From Punica granatum (taxonomy: Eukaryota > Streptophyta > Magnoliopsida > Myrtales > Lythraceae), in contig NC_045127.1 of NCBI RefSeq assembly GCF_007655135.1, positions 868,001-932,000 on the forward strand: a stretch of 64,000 nucleotides of DNA, written 5' to 3'. This document shows, piece by piece, positions 1 through 11,889 of the stretch; within the stretch, counting starts at the first letter, position 1, and each line of letters begins with the position of its first letter. The notes under the pieces are model-generated. The model did no database searches, was not told the DNA's origin, and was given only the letters and a program-made list of their open reading frames with translations. Both the position numbers and the translations under genes were made by a program.

Positions 1-3000
1 GTTCTGGGGTCCTTGCTATCTCTTCATATTCGGCAGCGTCCAATTCCTGAAGATGGTAGGGAGAGAATAGCCTGGGCAGCCCATGCTGCCTTATGGCTAT
101 GAGGATGAAGAATGGGAGGGGGAATAGGATTCCTGCGATTGGAATCCACGTGATCCCGAAGCACAGGAGCAAGTACACGAACTGGAGTAGTGTGAATGCT
201 GCTATGTACTTGAAAGGCACTGATTCAATGAACGAGGCATGCGCTCGCTCGAACACCCTATAAATTGCCAGACCTTGTCATGCAACCAGTCGACTTTCAA
301 AGTGATCGCACAAAACTAACGTATGAACCAACTCAAAGGGCCGATTAGCCCATGAATATAGCCACAAACAACTATATATTCTCCTGTGACTAAAGGTTAA
401 ATAAGAAGAGTGCAATCTTACTTGTAGCGACGTGCAGGAGTGATGAAGACAAAGAGCATACGTTCCCATAATTGGTTTCCGGGGAGGCTGTCGATTGCCA
501 TATAAGCAAAATATCCCCAGAGAACTGATGTTGGGATGAGCTTAATGACTGGGATAGCACATACAGATGCTGCCACCAGGAGCGACTGCAGCAGATTGCT
601 CACTCTTTGCTCATTCACTCGAACAGGCAAGTGGTCATCTATGTGAATCGTGGGATCAGATGTTACTTTTTCTGCTTGGTCCTTTTCGGATTTGGTAACT
701 GCCTCCTTCAGATCTTCTAGCTCCTTAACTAGAGGAGAAGTCTGTAGTATGGCATATGAACATTAAACTGAATGACCTTAAGAAATATAACCATTTCTGA
801 GAAAGTGTTAAAGGCGATTTCAAGGGTGAGTGATGGAATGGAACTTACAACAGGAGTGTCTTCGATCTCTATGAAAACATCTTGCATCTTGTCATATATC
901 TCCGAGTTGCTAGCTTTCTGCTTAATACTCTCCTTCACGCTCTTTACCATTTTCCTTCTAATAAACTGTAACCGAAAAAATCCTCATTTCGGGACAATAA
1001 GATGACTTGGAGAATGGTCTCATGCAACTTTTTAACAAATTGGATTTACAGTAGTTAGCTAGGTTACTGACCTGCCTCTTTAGAGTTGCAAGGCTCTTAG
1101 TGTGCATGGGAGACTGCGGGAGGACACCATTCGATGGGGGCAACCCAACCAACCCGCAAAGCAAAGTCTGATACAGTTTTATATTACTGGTTGGGTCTAG
1201 CCATTTAATTTACGAAGATTCTTACATACCATGAATCCAAGGATTAAGATATCATAGTGATAAGCAGTCGGCTTCTTCAGATTGAACTCCTTCTGTTGTG
1301 CTAGCTGCGACGCCACGCTGTGGTCGAAGAAGTAGAGCCCAGCGATCATCAAAGCAGGAATGAAGGCCGCCAAGATATATGTTGGTGGGACCCTGCTCAT
1401 ATCCTAAAATAAAAAATTTCTATTTTAACTTCTTCGGTCGAAGAACCGAGAAGAAATTGATCATTTCATGAAGATCTGGTTACTTTAATCACAGTCCAAT
1501 GGTGATATGAAGCAGAATCCCACAGCAACGGGCTATACAGCCTCCGCGGAACACCAGAAGCAACTTTACTGGGCATGCTAAAGGAAAGCGCTGTCCAAGC
1601 TATTACCATTAGCGGTACCCCGTAATCTGCAGTGAAGCTTCTGAGGCTACCTATAGAAAACCAGACAACAAAGAAAAGACCTTGTTACCGTACGCCCAAT
1701 CTACCTTTTTAGATTTAAATGCAACTCGATGAGAGATTATGAACCTGTTCCATATAACCAAGATCTCGCCTTCCTGCTCTTCAAGGCAGTGTAAAGAAGG
1801 CCAAAGGTGAATATTATCCCTAAGAGTCCATTTGTGTAAAGCCACTGGAACTGATACTTCTCCAGGTTCAGGTCTTCGGCTTCAGGGACCTTAAACTCGC
1901 TCACGACTCCCTGCCATTGCACACATTATTTTGATCAAAGATAGAGATATAGAATTAAGCCTGAGTATAAGTCGTTTCTTGGGCAGAATTGGAGTGCACC
2001 TTGATGGCCTCTTGAATAAAGAGTACAGTGATCAACATCCCGAAAAGCTCTCCCGCAACTCTTGTGAATCGGTTGATTATGTCACAGGCATTGAATATTG
2101 CAAGCAAAAATAGCATCAGAGCAGTCCAAACGCACACCCTGCAATCATAACTACCAAATCAGTTGAATAGATTCTTGAATCTACTTGGCTATACATGTAG
2201 TCACTTCTTAATTTTCGGTGAAACATTCTCCGTTACAATTTTTAATATTTTTATTTCATTTACATCTTCTTCTCCCATATCTTGGAAAAGTAGCTAGAAA
2301 TGATATGACGATAGTACTAGGTCCACAGGCCTCCATTATAATAAAAAAAAAAGCAAAAAGAGCTGACGATAAGCAGGAAAATCTTGATCACCAAACCATT
2401 TAATTTTCAAAGAGAGATTGGTGTTCAATCTAAATTACCATCCTGCCCAAGCCATGTATAGGTCCTGCCCCAAGTCCTCCCTTCCTTTGGCAAAGTTGTA
2501 AAGATAAGTGTACATGATGATGGTGGGTTCTGCAACTCCGAGTATTAGAAGTGGCTGTCCACCGAATATGGCGTGTATGATGCCACATATGGCGGTAGAT
2601 GCCAATGTTTCAACAGCACTCAAGCTTCCATCTGTGAACAGCAAAAAGCATCTTTTACAACAGTTCATGAAACTAGAAGGCTGCATTTATTTGTCGGCAG
2701 TAGGATAGAACTGCATGCTTGGTTTCCATAAATAATCTTAAAGTCGATCGATCTCTAACCAGCTTTCTGATTCCTGGCATCTGCACACGATTGATCTCCA
2801 TGTCCACTGTTCTTTGTTTCATTTCCTCTTAAGATATATCAAATACGAAATCAAGTTTTTGCGAACACGAACTTAGTAAGGTTGAAATAACAACTGATTT
2901 TCCATGTTCGATTATGTTACGGTTCCCTAAGTATGCTAACACAGAGAGTTGATGAGTTACCTGTATCTCTACTGAGCTGCTCACCGAAGGCAATAACTGG

Positions 3001-3242
3001 GAGTGCAGAGGCAAAGAAAATATATGCTGTTGGGGCCAAAATCCTGACAAAAAATTTAAACAAGCAGGAACTTTAAGATAAATATGGAGCGATATTTGCA
3101 GTTCAAGGAGTATAATTATTTCAACAATATATAGATACCCAATTCCTGAATGAAGACCCGAGATCCAATCTTCCTTGTAGCACGACACTCGACCTCTGAA
3201 ATCCACCGCTATTCCTCGAAATGGAGATTTGATGCTCTCCAT
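1..3242 (-). CDS. BOR4: BOR4-like borate exporter, copy x1 (3' end outside window)
   Basis: Boron transporter of the SLC4/BOR family, plasma-membrane borate export; the BOR4 branch gives tolerance to excess boron in Arabidopsis. Coding exons seen, 5' to 3' on the minus strand: 3139-3242, 2961-3043, 2439-2631, 2000-2138, 1745-1910, 1484-1650, 1230-1403, 1072-1167, 849-965, 422-741 and 1-257 (this last exon is cut by the window edge). All introns are GT-AG and frame is kept throughout. Family landmarks are [20 protein letters not shown] in exon 2, [14 protein letters not shown] in exon 3, [15 protein letters not shown] in exon 4, [21 protein letters not shown] in pieces of exon 7, and [17 protein letters not shown] in exon 8. 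The start is the ATG at 3242, two bases into its exon, in agreement with BOR4 N-termini. Compared with x2 it has Ala instead of Thr at residue 41. The last about 64 codons lie outside the window. Confidence 0.93.
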
Positions 3243-3585
3243 CTCTGATGCAAGTAAAATATCCAACATTGAATTATTTTCTGCATATCCTTGCTAGAAC
3301 CGATGGCAAAGGAAGGAAAAATAAAAGCTATATATCCAAGTGATATCGCGGTAGCCAGTGTATATCGGACAATTGATCAAGATGACTCCAAAGCTTGATC
3401 AGGATATAATAGACTATGTATGGAGGAGAAAGAAACGTAATTAAACAATAAATAGCTATACGGAAGAAGGCATGAATAAACAGATTATATCATCACATTA
3501 AGCTACAGTAGTAAGAACGAAAAACACCCATATAATACATATAACCCGACTCGTGTCGTGGAGCTATTGGGAATGGCAGTGTTAC

Positions 3586-3698
3586 CTGAAAAGTTCTGGG
3601 CCTCAGAATCTGTTGGGCGGGAAACAAGGCAAATGCACTGTTGTTCAAGTTGTTCAGGAAGACGAAGGGCAGGGACATTCATGGAGGACTTAAATAGG
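3586..3698 (-). promoter_or_regulatory. x1 promoter core and 5' UTR exon
   Basis: A minus-strand TATA-like CTATTTA lies at 3691-3697, about 105 bases before a clean CAG/GTAAC donor at 3586/3585. The matching acceptor is at 3244/3245, two bases before the ATG, so a non-coding first exon and a 5' UTR intron of about 340 bases precede the coding sequence. The same layout is present in x2 and y2, which supports it. The transcription start is inferred, about 30 bases downstream of the TATA. Confidence 0.6.
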
Positions 3699-6600
3699 AC
3701 CAGGCGCGTCAGAACCAGACATTCCGGAAATGTTGATTTGCTGGTCTGGTCCAATCTCACTCTCTCGCGTGAGAGTGGGGCCCACATAGCGAGACTAAAT
3801 TTCCTGCACAATTATTAAAAGAAATCAACATTGGGCTCTTGCCCCGTTAGTTCTCTTACCGAAAAAGATATCAATATGAGCTGGTGTCGGTTTAAGTATG
3901 CATTACTTATTCCTCTTAATTAATGTCTCGACATTCAGTTTGAAATTTTACGAATGGAAAAAAAAATTTGCACTTGAAGAGTTTTACCCACGATAGTTGA
4001 CCCAGTTCGAACTGAATTAGTTGAGAATTATTAAACTTCATAAAAATATATAATATAGACCAAAAAGGAATGAAAATAATCCATTTTACGAGAGCTTTAT
4101 CTCAAGAGCTTTTCCGATTCAATTCTGAATTATTCGAGATCATTGAATTTCAGAATATTAAATAGTATATAAAAAAATTAAAATAATAGTTAGTGAATCG
4201 AAAAATTTACGTTTCGAGAATTGCAGCCGTTAATGAGTTAATCTTACTCGAATATGAATCAATTAGAAATACACAAGTGTATCAATATAGTCTGAACCTG
4301 AATTGATCGGAGTGGCAGATTTCTTTCAACCAAAAGAAAATTAGAATACGTGTTCCGCCAGTGACTCGACAGATTCCTCAACGGATTCTTGGGTTGAAAA
4401 GGCAGCTTTCTTAAACCAAACTTCCCCTCTTTGTCCTCTTCCTTGCCCAGGTACGAGGAATCGGTCCATTTATTTATATAATATATTTTGTGGTTCACAT
4501 ATAAAATTGTATGCAAGTTGGCAAGCATCTTGATGTGTTTTATGTTTATGGTGCACTACTTATATTGATTACGTGCCATATAAATAGCATAAATTTTTTT
4601 TTTCCAAATCACAGTTTCTTGACGTTTATGACACCTGACGATATATATTGTACAAACTGATTGAAACCCACCTGGCTAGATATAAAACATATGCAAAGGG
4701 GTTAACACTATTCCCTCCAAAAAGGGGGTTAATTTTTTTTAAAAAAAATCGATACTTTCCTATCTGTTTCCTAAATATTGCCAAATCAAAAGTTATTAGA
4801 AATTAAAGTACGTATTTTAAAAATTATTTAATTTGAAGCCAATTGCTTATTTCCCGTCAAGTTTTTCGTTTTTCATTCATTCACTAGTTTCCCATTAATT
4901 CTTTAAAAAGATAAAATCAAAACAAATGAAAAATACGCAGTAACAAAAGGAACAGGCGGAGGTCAGCGGGGACAAGATATAATTTTCTTCAAGCATCTTT
5001 ATTTTTATTTATTTCTTCATATAATTTTCTCATTTTTGTGTTTTTTAAAAAACTTAAAAAATAATATTTTTCTAATGAAAAGGTCAACGGAAATTGAAAA
5101 TGGCCATGAACAAGACAATTCTGAAAATTCTTATTTTAAATTTTAATATTTATTATTTTTAGGAAAGAAAGTAAAGTTTTTTTTAAAAAAATTGAAATTA
5201 ACGGGGAAAAGGCTTAATGTGAGTGCTCAGGAACAATATATATATCTATTGGCCAACTAATTTGACTTCAAATATATTTCAACCTCAGAAGAAGATTCTA
5301 GATATCTATATGTAAAAAGTAAATAGGTCGGTATAGCATAAAGTTTATTGATGCCATCATGTAATTGATGGAAAACACGCATATATATATATATATATAT
5401 ATAAAAGCTTATTATACCCAATGAGTTGTATGAATTTTATAAAAAAATTATATTATAAAATTTAAATATAAAAATAATAATTGGTATAGATTTATAGTCC
5501 ATGTTAATATGTAAATGTTATAGTGTATAAACTTTAATGTGATAAATTCATATTCATGATCGAAAAATATAAATTAAAAGTTCTTTAAGGATGGAATTCA
5601 TGTAAAATATATGCATATTATTGCAATTATCAATTAATTTGAAAGAATTTGATTTTAAATTTGAATATTTTTGGGTCAAATCGTTCGTCTTAATTGATGA
5701 AAAAATGATACTCTTAGAGCTTATCAAAACATTTTAAAACTTCATAATTATGTTATTTATTATAACTGATGTTTCACGAATTAATTTTCTTAAATTTGAA
5801 TACTTTTAGATAAAATGACCCAATCATTTGAATGAAAAATTTGCTTAATTAAGTTTTTATGAGCTTAGTTATAATTCTTAAAATTTTTAAATTGATTTTG
5901 AGTTTATATGATTATAAATGATAATTTATATTCTCAATATGGATATATTTATTCATTAATAATATGACGTGAAAATTTGAAATATTCTTTCATGCATCAT
6001 TGAATATTTTTTTATGTTCATATTTTATTATTAATTATAATATTAACTATCATCATTTAATTTTTATATTGTATATTAACAATATGAATTAGTAATCGAT
6101 TTATTATTTATTTATTAGAGTGTTATCAACTATATATATATATATGTATTTGGATTTTAGTAAAAATTAATGAAAAATATATATGATGTCATCATTTAAT
6201 TACCGAGACATGTATATAGGCGAAACGTGTATTATATACATAGCTAAACCAAAAAACAAATGTTGATATTCTTATCTTCTTCACCAGCCACAAATAGTTT
6301 TCTATTTCTTTGACTTTTGACTACCTGCTATAGCTCATCTATCTAACTGATGTTTTATTATCTATTATTATTATAATGGAGAAAGACACGTGATGATATT
6401 ACATTAAATGAAATATTTTTACTCAATAACAAGTAACAACCATTGAATTAGAATTATAAATCTATTATACATATATAATTAACTTTCATATTTTTTTTAT
6501 TCGTCGCTCTCCTTCTCTCTTCTCTCGCTATTTCTCTCTTCCCTCTCTTCTGCCTTCGATTGAATGCCACGTATGTTTTATATTGTTTCTAAATCAACTT

Positions 6601-8435
6601 AATTAATTAATTATTATGTGAATTTTATTTATTGATTAATTTTCAAAATATATACGTTGGTTGATGATCTACGCTAGATCAATATAATTTTTCTTTTGAT
6701 TGTAGATTTTTTCCCATCGCAAGTGCTAAATCATTTAAAATCAATTTATATTGGTAAAAACTTATTTTAATTTACTAGCAGTTTAAGTAATGTTCTTTCA
6801 TTTGTGATGTTAAAAATGTCCTTATGTTTTTAATGAAACGCAAGCGAGATTATGCCAACATGTCGATTGAAGCTATTTCGCTTAGGTATTGACTTAGTGG
6901 TGACAACAATACGCTTTTAATGAGTTACAAACTTGTACTACAAGCAAAATTTGCCCACTTAATAAGGCTTATTCCAATTACAATTATTGAAAATTCAAAT
7001 TAAGTTTAGTAATATTAGCTTTTAACGTATCAAAATATTACTTAGGATAAACTTTTGAAAAATCTAGGTCAGCTACACAATTCACGATATATAATTAGTT
7101 TTAGTTATAATCTATATTAATTATTACACCAAGTATTATAATAAATAAAAAATTGATGAAATTTTTCGATCCGCGGCATCATTCGAATCTCCGCCCAAAT
7201 TAAATAATATCACTAAGTAACATAAATATGACTTGCTAGCTTAGAGTCTCGAGCCTCTGGTGGGGGTTGGCTGGTAGCCAGCGGGGACCGTAGTGACTAT
7301 GTACGGCCATGTCATATGTCCAGTGCCGGCATTTCTATCTATGTTGGTTTTGGCCTGGCCAGACAGGACGTCAAAAGAACATGGCATGCGCGTTGACTGT
7401 GACGCGGAAGTTTGTGTCTCAATCACACGTAGGTTCAAAGAATTTTCATCTCTCTCGTCGTCTGATGATGCTCACTTGCTGATTTTTCTACATTCATTAT
7501 GATTTCTTCTTTGTTTATTTAAGCAAATCAAGACATCACTAATAATATGATAAAATTAACTAGCCACACGTTTATATCATTCGGGTGGACAATGTTCGAG
7601 AGTCTTCTATATTGTCTGCACCCGTTATTATATATTCTTTTTAATTATAACATGTATGGTAGGTCGATGATGGTTTCTAATTAAGTACTAACAATAACAA
7701 ATGGACGTAAACATGTCCCAGAGGAAGGAAGAGAGATTCTGGAAGAAATACAATGTATGGTTTGAGGTTTGAAAAAGTTATATCATTGTTCATACTGATA
7801 AATTGTGGACTATCTTCTATCTGCAGTACTCCTCCCTGGCTAGTCTCTGCTCTTATTCTCGTGTTGAGGCGATCGATAGAGTAGAGGGGTTTTCTTTCAG
7901 TCTCCAATTCGTTCTCGTATGTTTAGTGCCATGTTCATGCACGTATATATCTTCTTGTCCATTACGTGAAGTATTGAGACACGCACACATAAAAGTCAAA
8001 TTAATAAAATTAATATAGTGGTAATTAATAATTATCATGAAGTTCCCATTACAATAATCCCATATATCAAGAAAGAGACAAAAAGGTGAAAACCCATATA
8101 TTGGTTTTTATTTTGGGGAGAACTATGTGTGTGTATATATATATATATTATTCGCTCCAATTGTTTATTTCTCAAGGGAAAAAAAAGAAGAATTAATGTA
8201 GGAAGAGTGATATCAACTACTCCGTCCCTTTTCGTTGACAAATAGGAAATTCCGAACTCAAGAAGTCAGAGCTCAGCAACTCCTCTAGTCAAAGGTGCCC
8301 TACGGGGAGGGAGAGGTTGACTTCTTCTCTTTCTTATTAGAATCTAACGTTTTTCAGGCCTAGAGGAATTAGGGACACGGGCAGACTGCCAGAGCTTCTC
8401 TAGCTAACAGCTGCTTCTAGGCTGAGAGCTCTAAT
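3699..8435. other. Unit A spacer, left part: duplicated AT-rich DNA without genes
   Basis: No coding sequence is convincing here. The stretch is colinear with 19641-26280 in unit B, with clear divergence and several indels. Recognisable paired anchors are 4330-4480 with 20325-20450, 6240-6560 with 23440-23740, and 7640-8170 with 25690-26240. An (AT)n run sits at 5381-5403. About 1 kb upstream of the x1 start a short block (ACGTGCCATATAAATA, then TGACACCTGACGATATATA) recurs upstream of x2 and, in part, y2. Bases 8180-8435 (GC-richer) have no counterpart in unit B. Confidence 0.7.
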
Positions 8436-9262
8436 GAGATTCTTCATTGATATCCAAACGCATACAACGGTCTACTACAATAGTGGATATAACAAAAAAT
8501 ACCCAAGTAGAAATTACAAGAATCAAATACAATAGTTGACTCGCCGGGCAAACTGCAATGAAAAATAAATGTAAAATCACATCGAATAAGGACACTATAG
8601 TTGTAGCAAGCCTCTTGAAACCAATAATCTCGGTTGGCTACCTTTCTGTAATAATTCACTATGGACCCTAGTAAAAATCAGGCTGGGGAATCTTCAATCT
8701 AGTCCATTAATCCACGGGTGAATTTCTATCTCCGTTTTTGGATATAGAGCAAAGAGAATACCTTGGGTCAGTATCCATGCGTAGGCTCCTAACACATATC
8801 ACATTCCTAAACAGAAATCAATTAACTTAATCCTAAATAAACAAATCCCAAGATAGTGAAACCAAAACAATCAAACCAAAGAATTTAAAGCAATCAAGCA
8901 GCTAAACTTCCTCGATCGGTTCAAACTAGCGACTGTCTTGATCTGTTCAAACTAGTGAGCATCTCTAGGGGAGCCAAGACTCGTCCAAAATCAATTAACA
9001 AAAAGGAAAGCCACAAAAAGATTGATTTGGACTGGCAGGAGGCATAATTAGTCCAGTTGAGAGTGTGGTCCTAATCGGAATGGACATTATTGGTTTTGAA
9101 AGTATGGAAGAAGGAGAGCTAATTACAAGGAAAGAGGAAGACGAAGAGTCACCGGATGATCCCAGCCGGAGTTGAATGCGTCACCAGCGGTGAGGTCAGG
9201 CGAGGGTTTGGCTTGACAGAGAAAGGTAGAGAGAGATTAGAAAGAGAAAAGGCCTTCCACCA
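8436..9262 (-). mobile_element. 5'-truncated LINE-like insertion (unit A)
   Basis: Read on the minus strand, this ends in a non-LTR-retrotransposon style 3' tail (AATATCAATGAAGAATC type). It is homologous to 26282-26950, where the tail runs into an A-rich tract (poly-T on the plus strand) directly abutting AACTAAAATTCAT. The same short sequence, GGAACTAAAATTCATT, borders the far side of the unit A copy at about 9264-9279. The unoccupied version of this site is visible at about 31040. No reverse-transcriptase coding survives, so the LINE label rests on tail structure and the target site. Confidence 0.5.
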
Positions 9263-11029
9263 TGGGAACTAAAATTCATTCATTGTTTGCATATGGTTTG
9301 GTAAAGCCCATCACATCCAATATGTGGTCATCCCTAACGTTAGCAAAGATTTGAATAAAGACTTATGTATGTGGAGATCCAAAGGCTGATCATATTGTTT
9401 GACCACGTAATATTCAATGACGGGCCTTTCTATTTTATAGTGTATATTTTCTTCTGTACTACGACAACAAATTGAAGAAGAAATTTTTTTTATTAAACAT
9501 TTAGACTATGTTTAGGAGTGACGCATGTATTCATCTGACAATCAAGAAGTTTCAAATTCGATATTTTTTTGATAAGTTATAGGAATAACCGAAGATCAAC
9601 AAGTTCGATATTCAAGTAAGACTACCTATGCCCTTTATTAGATAAAATGTTATTTTTCTATTATACTAGACTCATGAATCTCCTTTATAATTGTAGGAAA
9701 AAAAAAAACTTTCACTATCTCTCTCACGGGACTCCTCTCTCGTTCGCTCTTCATTTGGCCAGTCCTTTCGCAGGAAAATTGATTGATTTTAGTCCATTTC
9801 TTTATTAGGTCAATTTTTCCTTTTCGTGCGTTTAAAGTCATAAGTTTCCTAAATATCAAGATAACGATTTATTTTTTTACTTTAAGCTATACATACTTAA
9901 TTATAAAAGCAAGTGTTATTTAATAGCACTGCTCTCTCTTGTACATAGCACGGGTTGGTTTCATATATTCTGTTGTCATTTTAGTTTTAATCATTTAATT
10001 TAGCATTGGACCAATTTTTTTTATTAAGAAAAAAAATAACATTTTCAATTATAAAATCAAAATCCGAATAAACCCTCAATAGAATTGGAGTAACTTTTGG
10101 TTAAAACTTAGAGTAATTTTTTGTTAAAGTTTGAAAAGTTCAATAGTAATTTTGCAACTATTAGTCACATTTAGATTGTCATGTATTATTTTAATTTATT
10201 CATTGATGAAGATTTAACATATTGTTTGGTTTAGAAATTGCAATACGATTTTATTTTCGCACTTTTCTAAAAGTATTGTTTATGAAATCCTATCATGACC
10301 AATCAGTTGTTCTTCTATGTTTTCTATCCTCTGCATCACATGTATTGGGTTTTCAGTTTCACATATTTTATATCATATTTCATTGAATAGTGATGACGAT
10401 GGATACCGTGAGCGGCCCACATGATCCTAGGCTCAGGTCGCTCTGCCTGATCTTCCGGGTGACACCTGCAATAAAAGAGGATTACGGGTGTTCCCATCGT
10501 TCTTCCTGCGATATGCTTGAGTCAGTTCAAGTACCTCCCTATATATAATACCTGAGGGTGGCTGAGATAATGGGCCACGATGGATGCGGTGTTTGTGGAT
10601 TATGAAAGGGGAAGATGCAGACTAGGCCAGCCCTTTCAGACAGTGAGCCCATTATTCACTTGAGAACGGCCCATCAGGTTGACACAACGTCGGGCGCTCT
10701 CAACATAAACTCAGCCCTTATGTCTCGTGCCAAATAAGAACAACAAAAGAAACTCAGCCATTATGTGAGTCCGTCCATGTTAACCGACATCATCCACGAT
10801 TCAAAAATTTTAAGAATGCTTATTATATTGTCCCAGATAAATTATAGAGTTCTAATTCTAAATTCTCGAGCGCGGTAAATATTCTAATCATCATCCTTCG
10901 AGATCTTAAGATGATTTTTCTTCTATTGATTGCTTTTTCCAGTGCAGATGCTTTCTGTCATAACGAGTCGGTATTTGCTAAGTCGGTATTTTAACATCAT
11001 TTGAACATTACATATTTTATGTCATTCCC
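9263..11029. other. Unit A spacer, right part, leading to pseudogene y1
   Basis: This is colinear with 31036-32975 in unit B. Anchors are the GCATATGGTTTGGTAAAGCCC stretch at about 9290 (compare 31060), 9690-10280 (compare 31550-32140) and 10390-10700 (compare 32380-32700). I see no open reading frame or splice pattern worth calling. The part just left of 11030 ends in a Helitron-type hairpin. Confidence 0.65.
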
Positions 11030-11053
11030 CGTGCGTAGCACGCATACCTCTAG
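11030..11053 (+). mobile_element. Helitron-type 3' terminus
   Basis: A short hairpin (CGTGC, TAG-containing loop, GCACG) is followed about 7 bases later by CTAG and then T. This is the hairpin plus CTRR plus host T arrangement of Helitron 3' ends. The homologous position in unit B (about 32980-33000) has lost the hairpin by mutation, so the insertion predates the unit duplication. The 5' end was not located. Confidence 0.5.
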
Positions 11054-11171
11054 TCAAATTCTGAAGTCTGTCCACTCAGTTATGCCTACTTCTGTATAAC
11101 ATATACCGTGTCTCTGCTGTTGCTATGCCATAATCATCTTTCCATTTGTTCCCCGGGAGAACGGAATCCCA

Positions 11172-11872
11172 TCAATCTTCGGGGACGATTTCTTGCCGGT
11201 GCACCGGCTGGAAAACAGAAAAAAAAGCCTCATTTAGAATGATGAACTTCAATTAAACGCATTAAGCGCTCAGCAAAGGGACCTGGAAAATGTCTTGGAA
11301 CATCATAAAATTTTGCGTCTTACTTGGCCCACTTCTGTACTCGCCGCAGCTCATGGTCCTGACCTTCAGCTCTCCTCTGCTTGTAGTAAGCTTATCCAAG
11401 GTCTTGGCATCACAAACTTCCATCCTGCCTTCCATACTTCCCAAGTGCGGCGCCTTGTTCAGCTGATACATCAAACCACAATCAATTCTTCACCCTTCAG
11501 GCCATCAAAGTGTAGATAAAGCATTCATAAGGACTGAAGAGTGCACATACTCGACGAGATAGGCTGAGGGAGAGTCTTGGGGTCCAAGCTATCTCTTCGT
11601 ACTTGGCAGCTTCCAATTCCTGAAGATGACGGGGAGAGAAAAACTTGGGCAGTATATGCTGCCTTCCGCTTATGAGGATGAAGAATGGGAAGAGAGGGGT
11701 GGGGGAGTAAGATTCCCGGGATTGGTATCCATGTAATTCCGAAGCAGAGGAGCAAGTACACAAACTGGAATAGCGTGAACGCCTCTATGTACTTGAAAGG
11801 CCCCAACTCAACAAATGAGGTATGCACTTGCTCAAGCACTCTATAAATTGCCAGACAACATAATGCAACCAA
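11172..11872 (-). pseudogene. BOR4-like pseudogene y1: last three exons only
   Basis: This keeps the equivalents of BOR exons 11, 12 and 13 (in transcript order about 11588-11860, 11340-11470, and about 11172-11212), including the [12 protein letters not shown] tail motif and the EIVPED end. It is closer in sequence and context to y2 than to x1/x2. Upstream of exon 11 the similarity to y2 stops at about 11890, at the edge of LTR-like sequence, so exons 1-10 are missing. Exon 11 also has a frameshift: after [12 protein letters not shown] the frame changes, and [14 protein letters not shown] continues in another frame. It cannot encode a transporter. Confidence 0.85.
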
Positions 11873-11889
11873 TTCATCGATTATCGTTG

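Noticed and set aside
2829..3269. 146-residue open frame
   Set aside because: It is BOR exon 1 read through into its intron; only the part 3139-3242 is coding. The same applies to 18770-19210.
7677..7907. Small open frame conserved between units A and B (also at 25730-25960)
   Set aside because: Similarity follows from the DNA duplication; the third copy of the block (29690-30000) does not keep the frame.
8444..8659. Small open frame in the LINE-like insertion
   Set aside because: No reverse-transcriptase or other domain features; part of the 3' untranslated end of a dead element.
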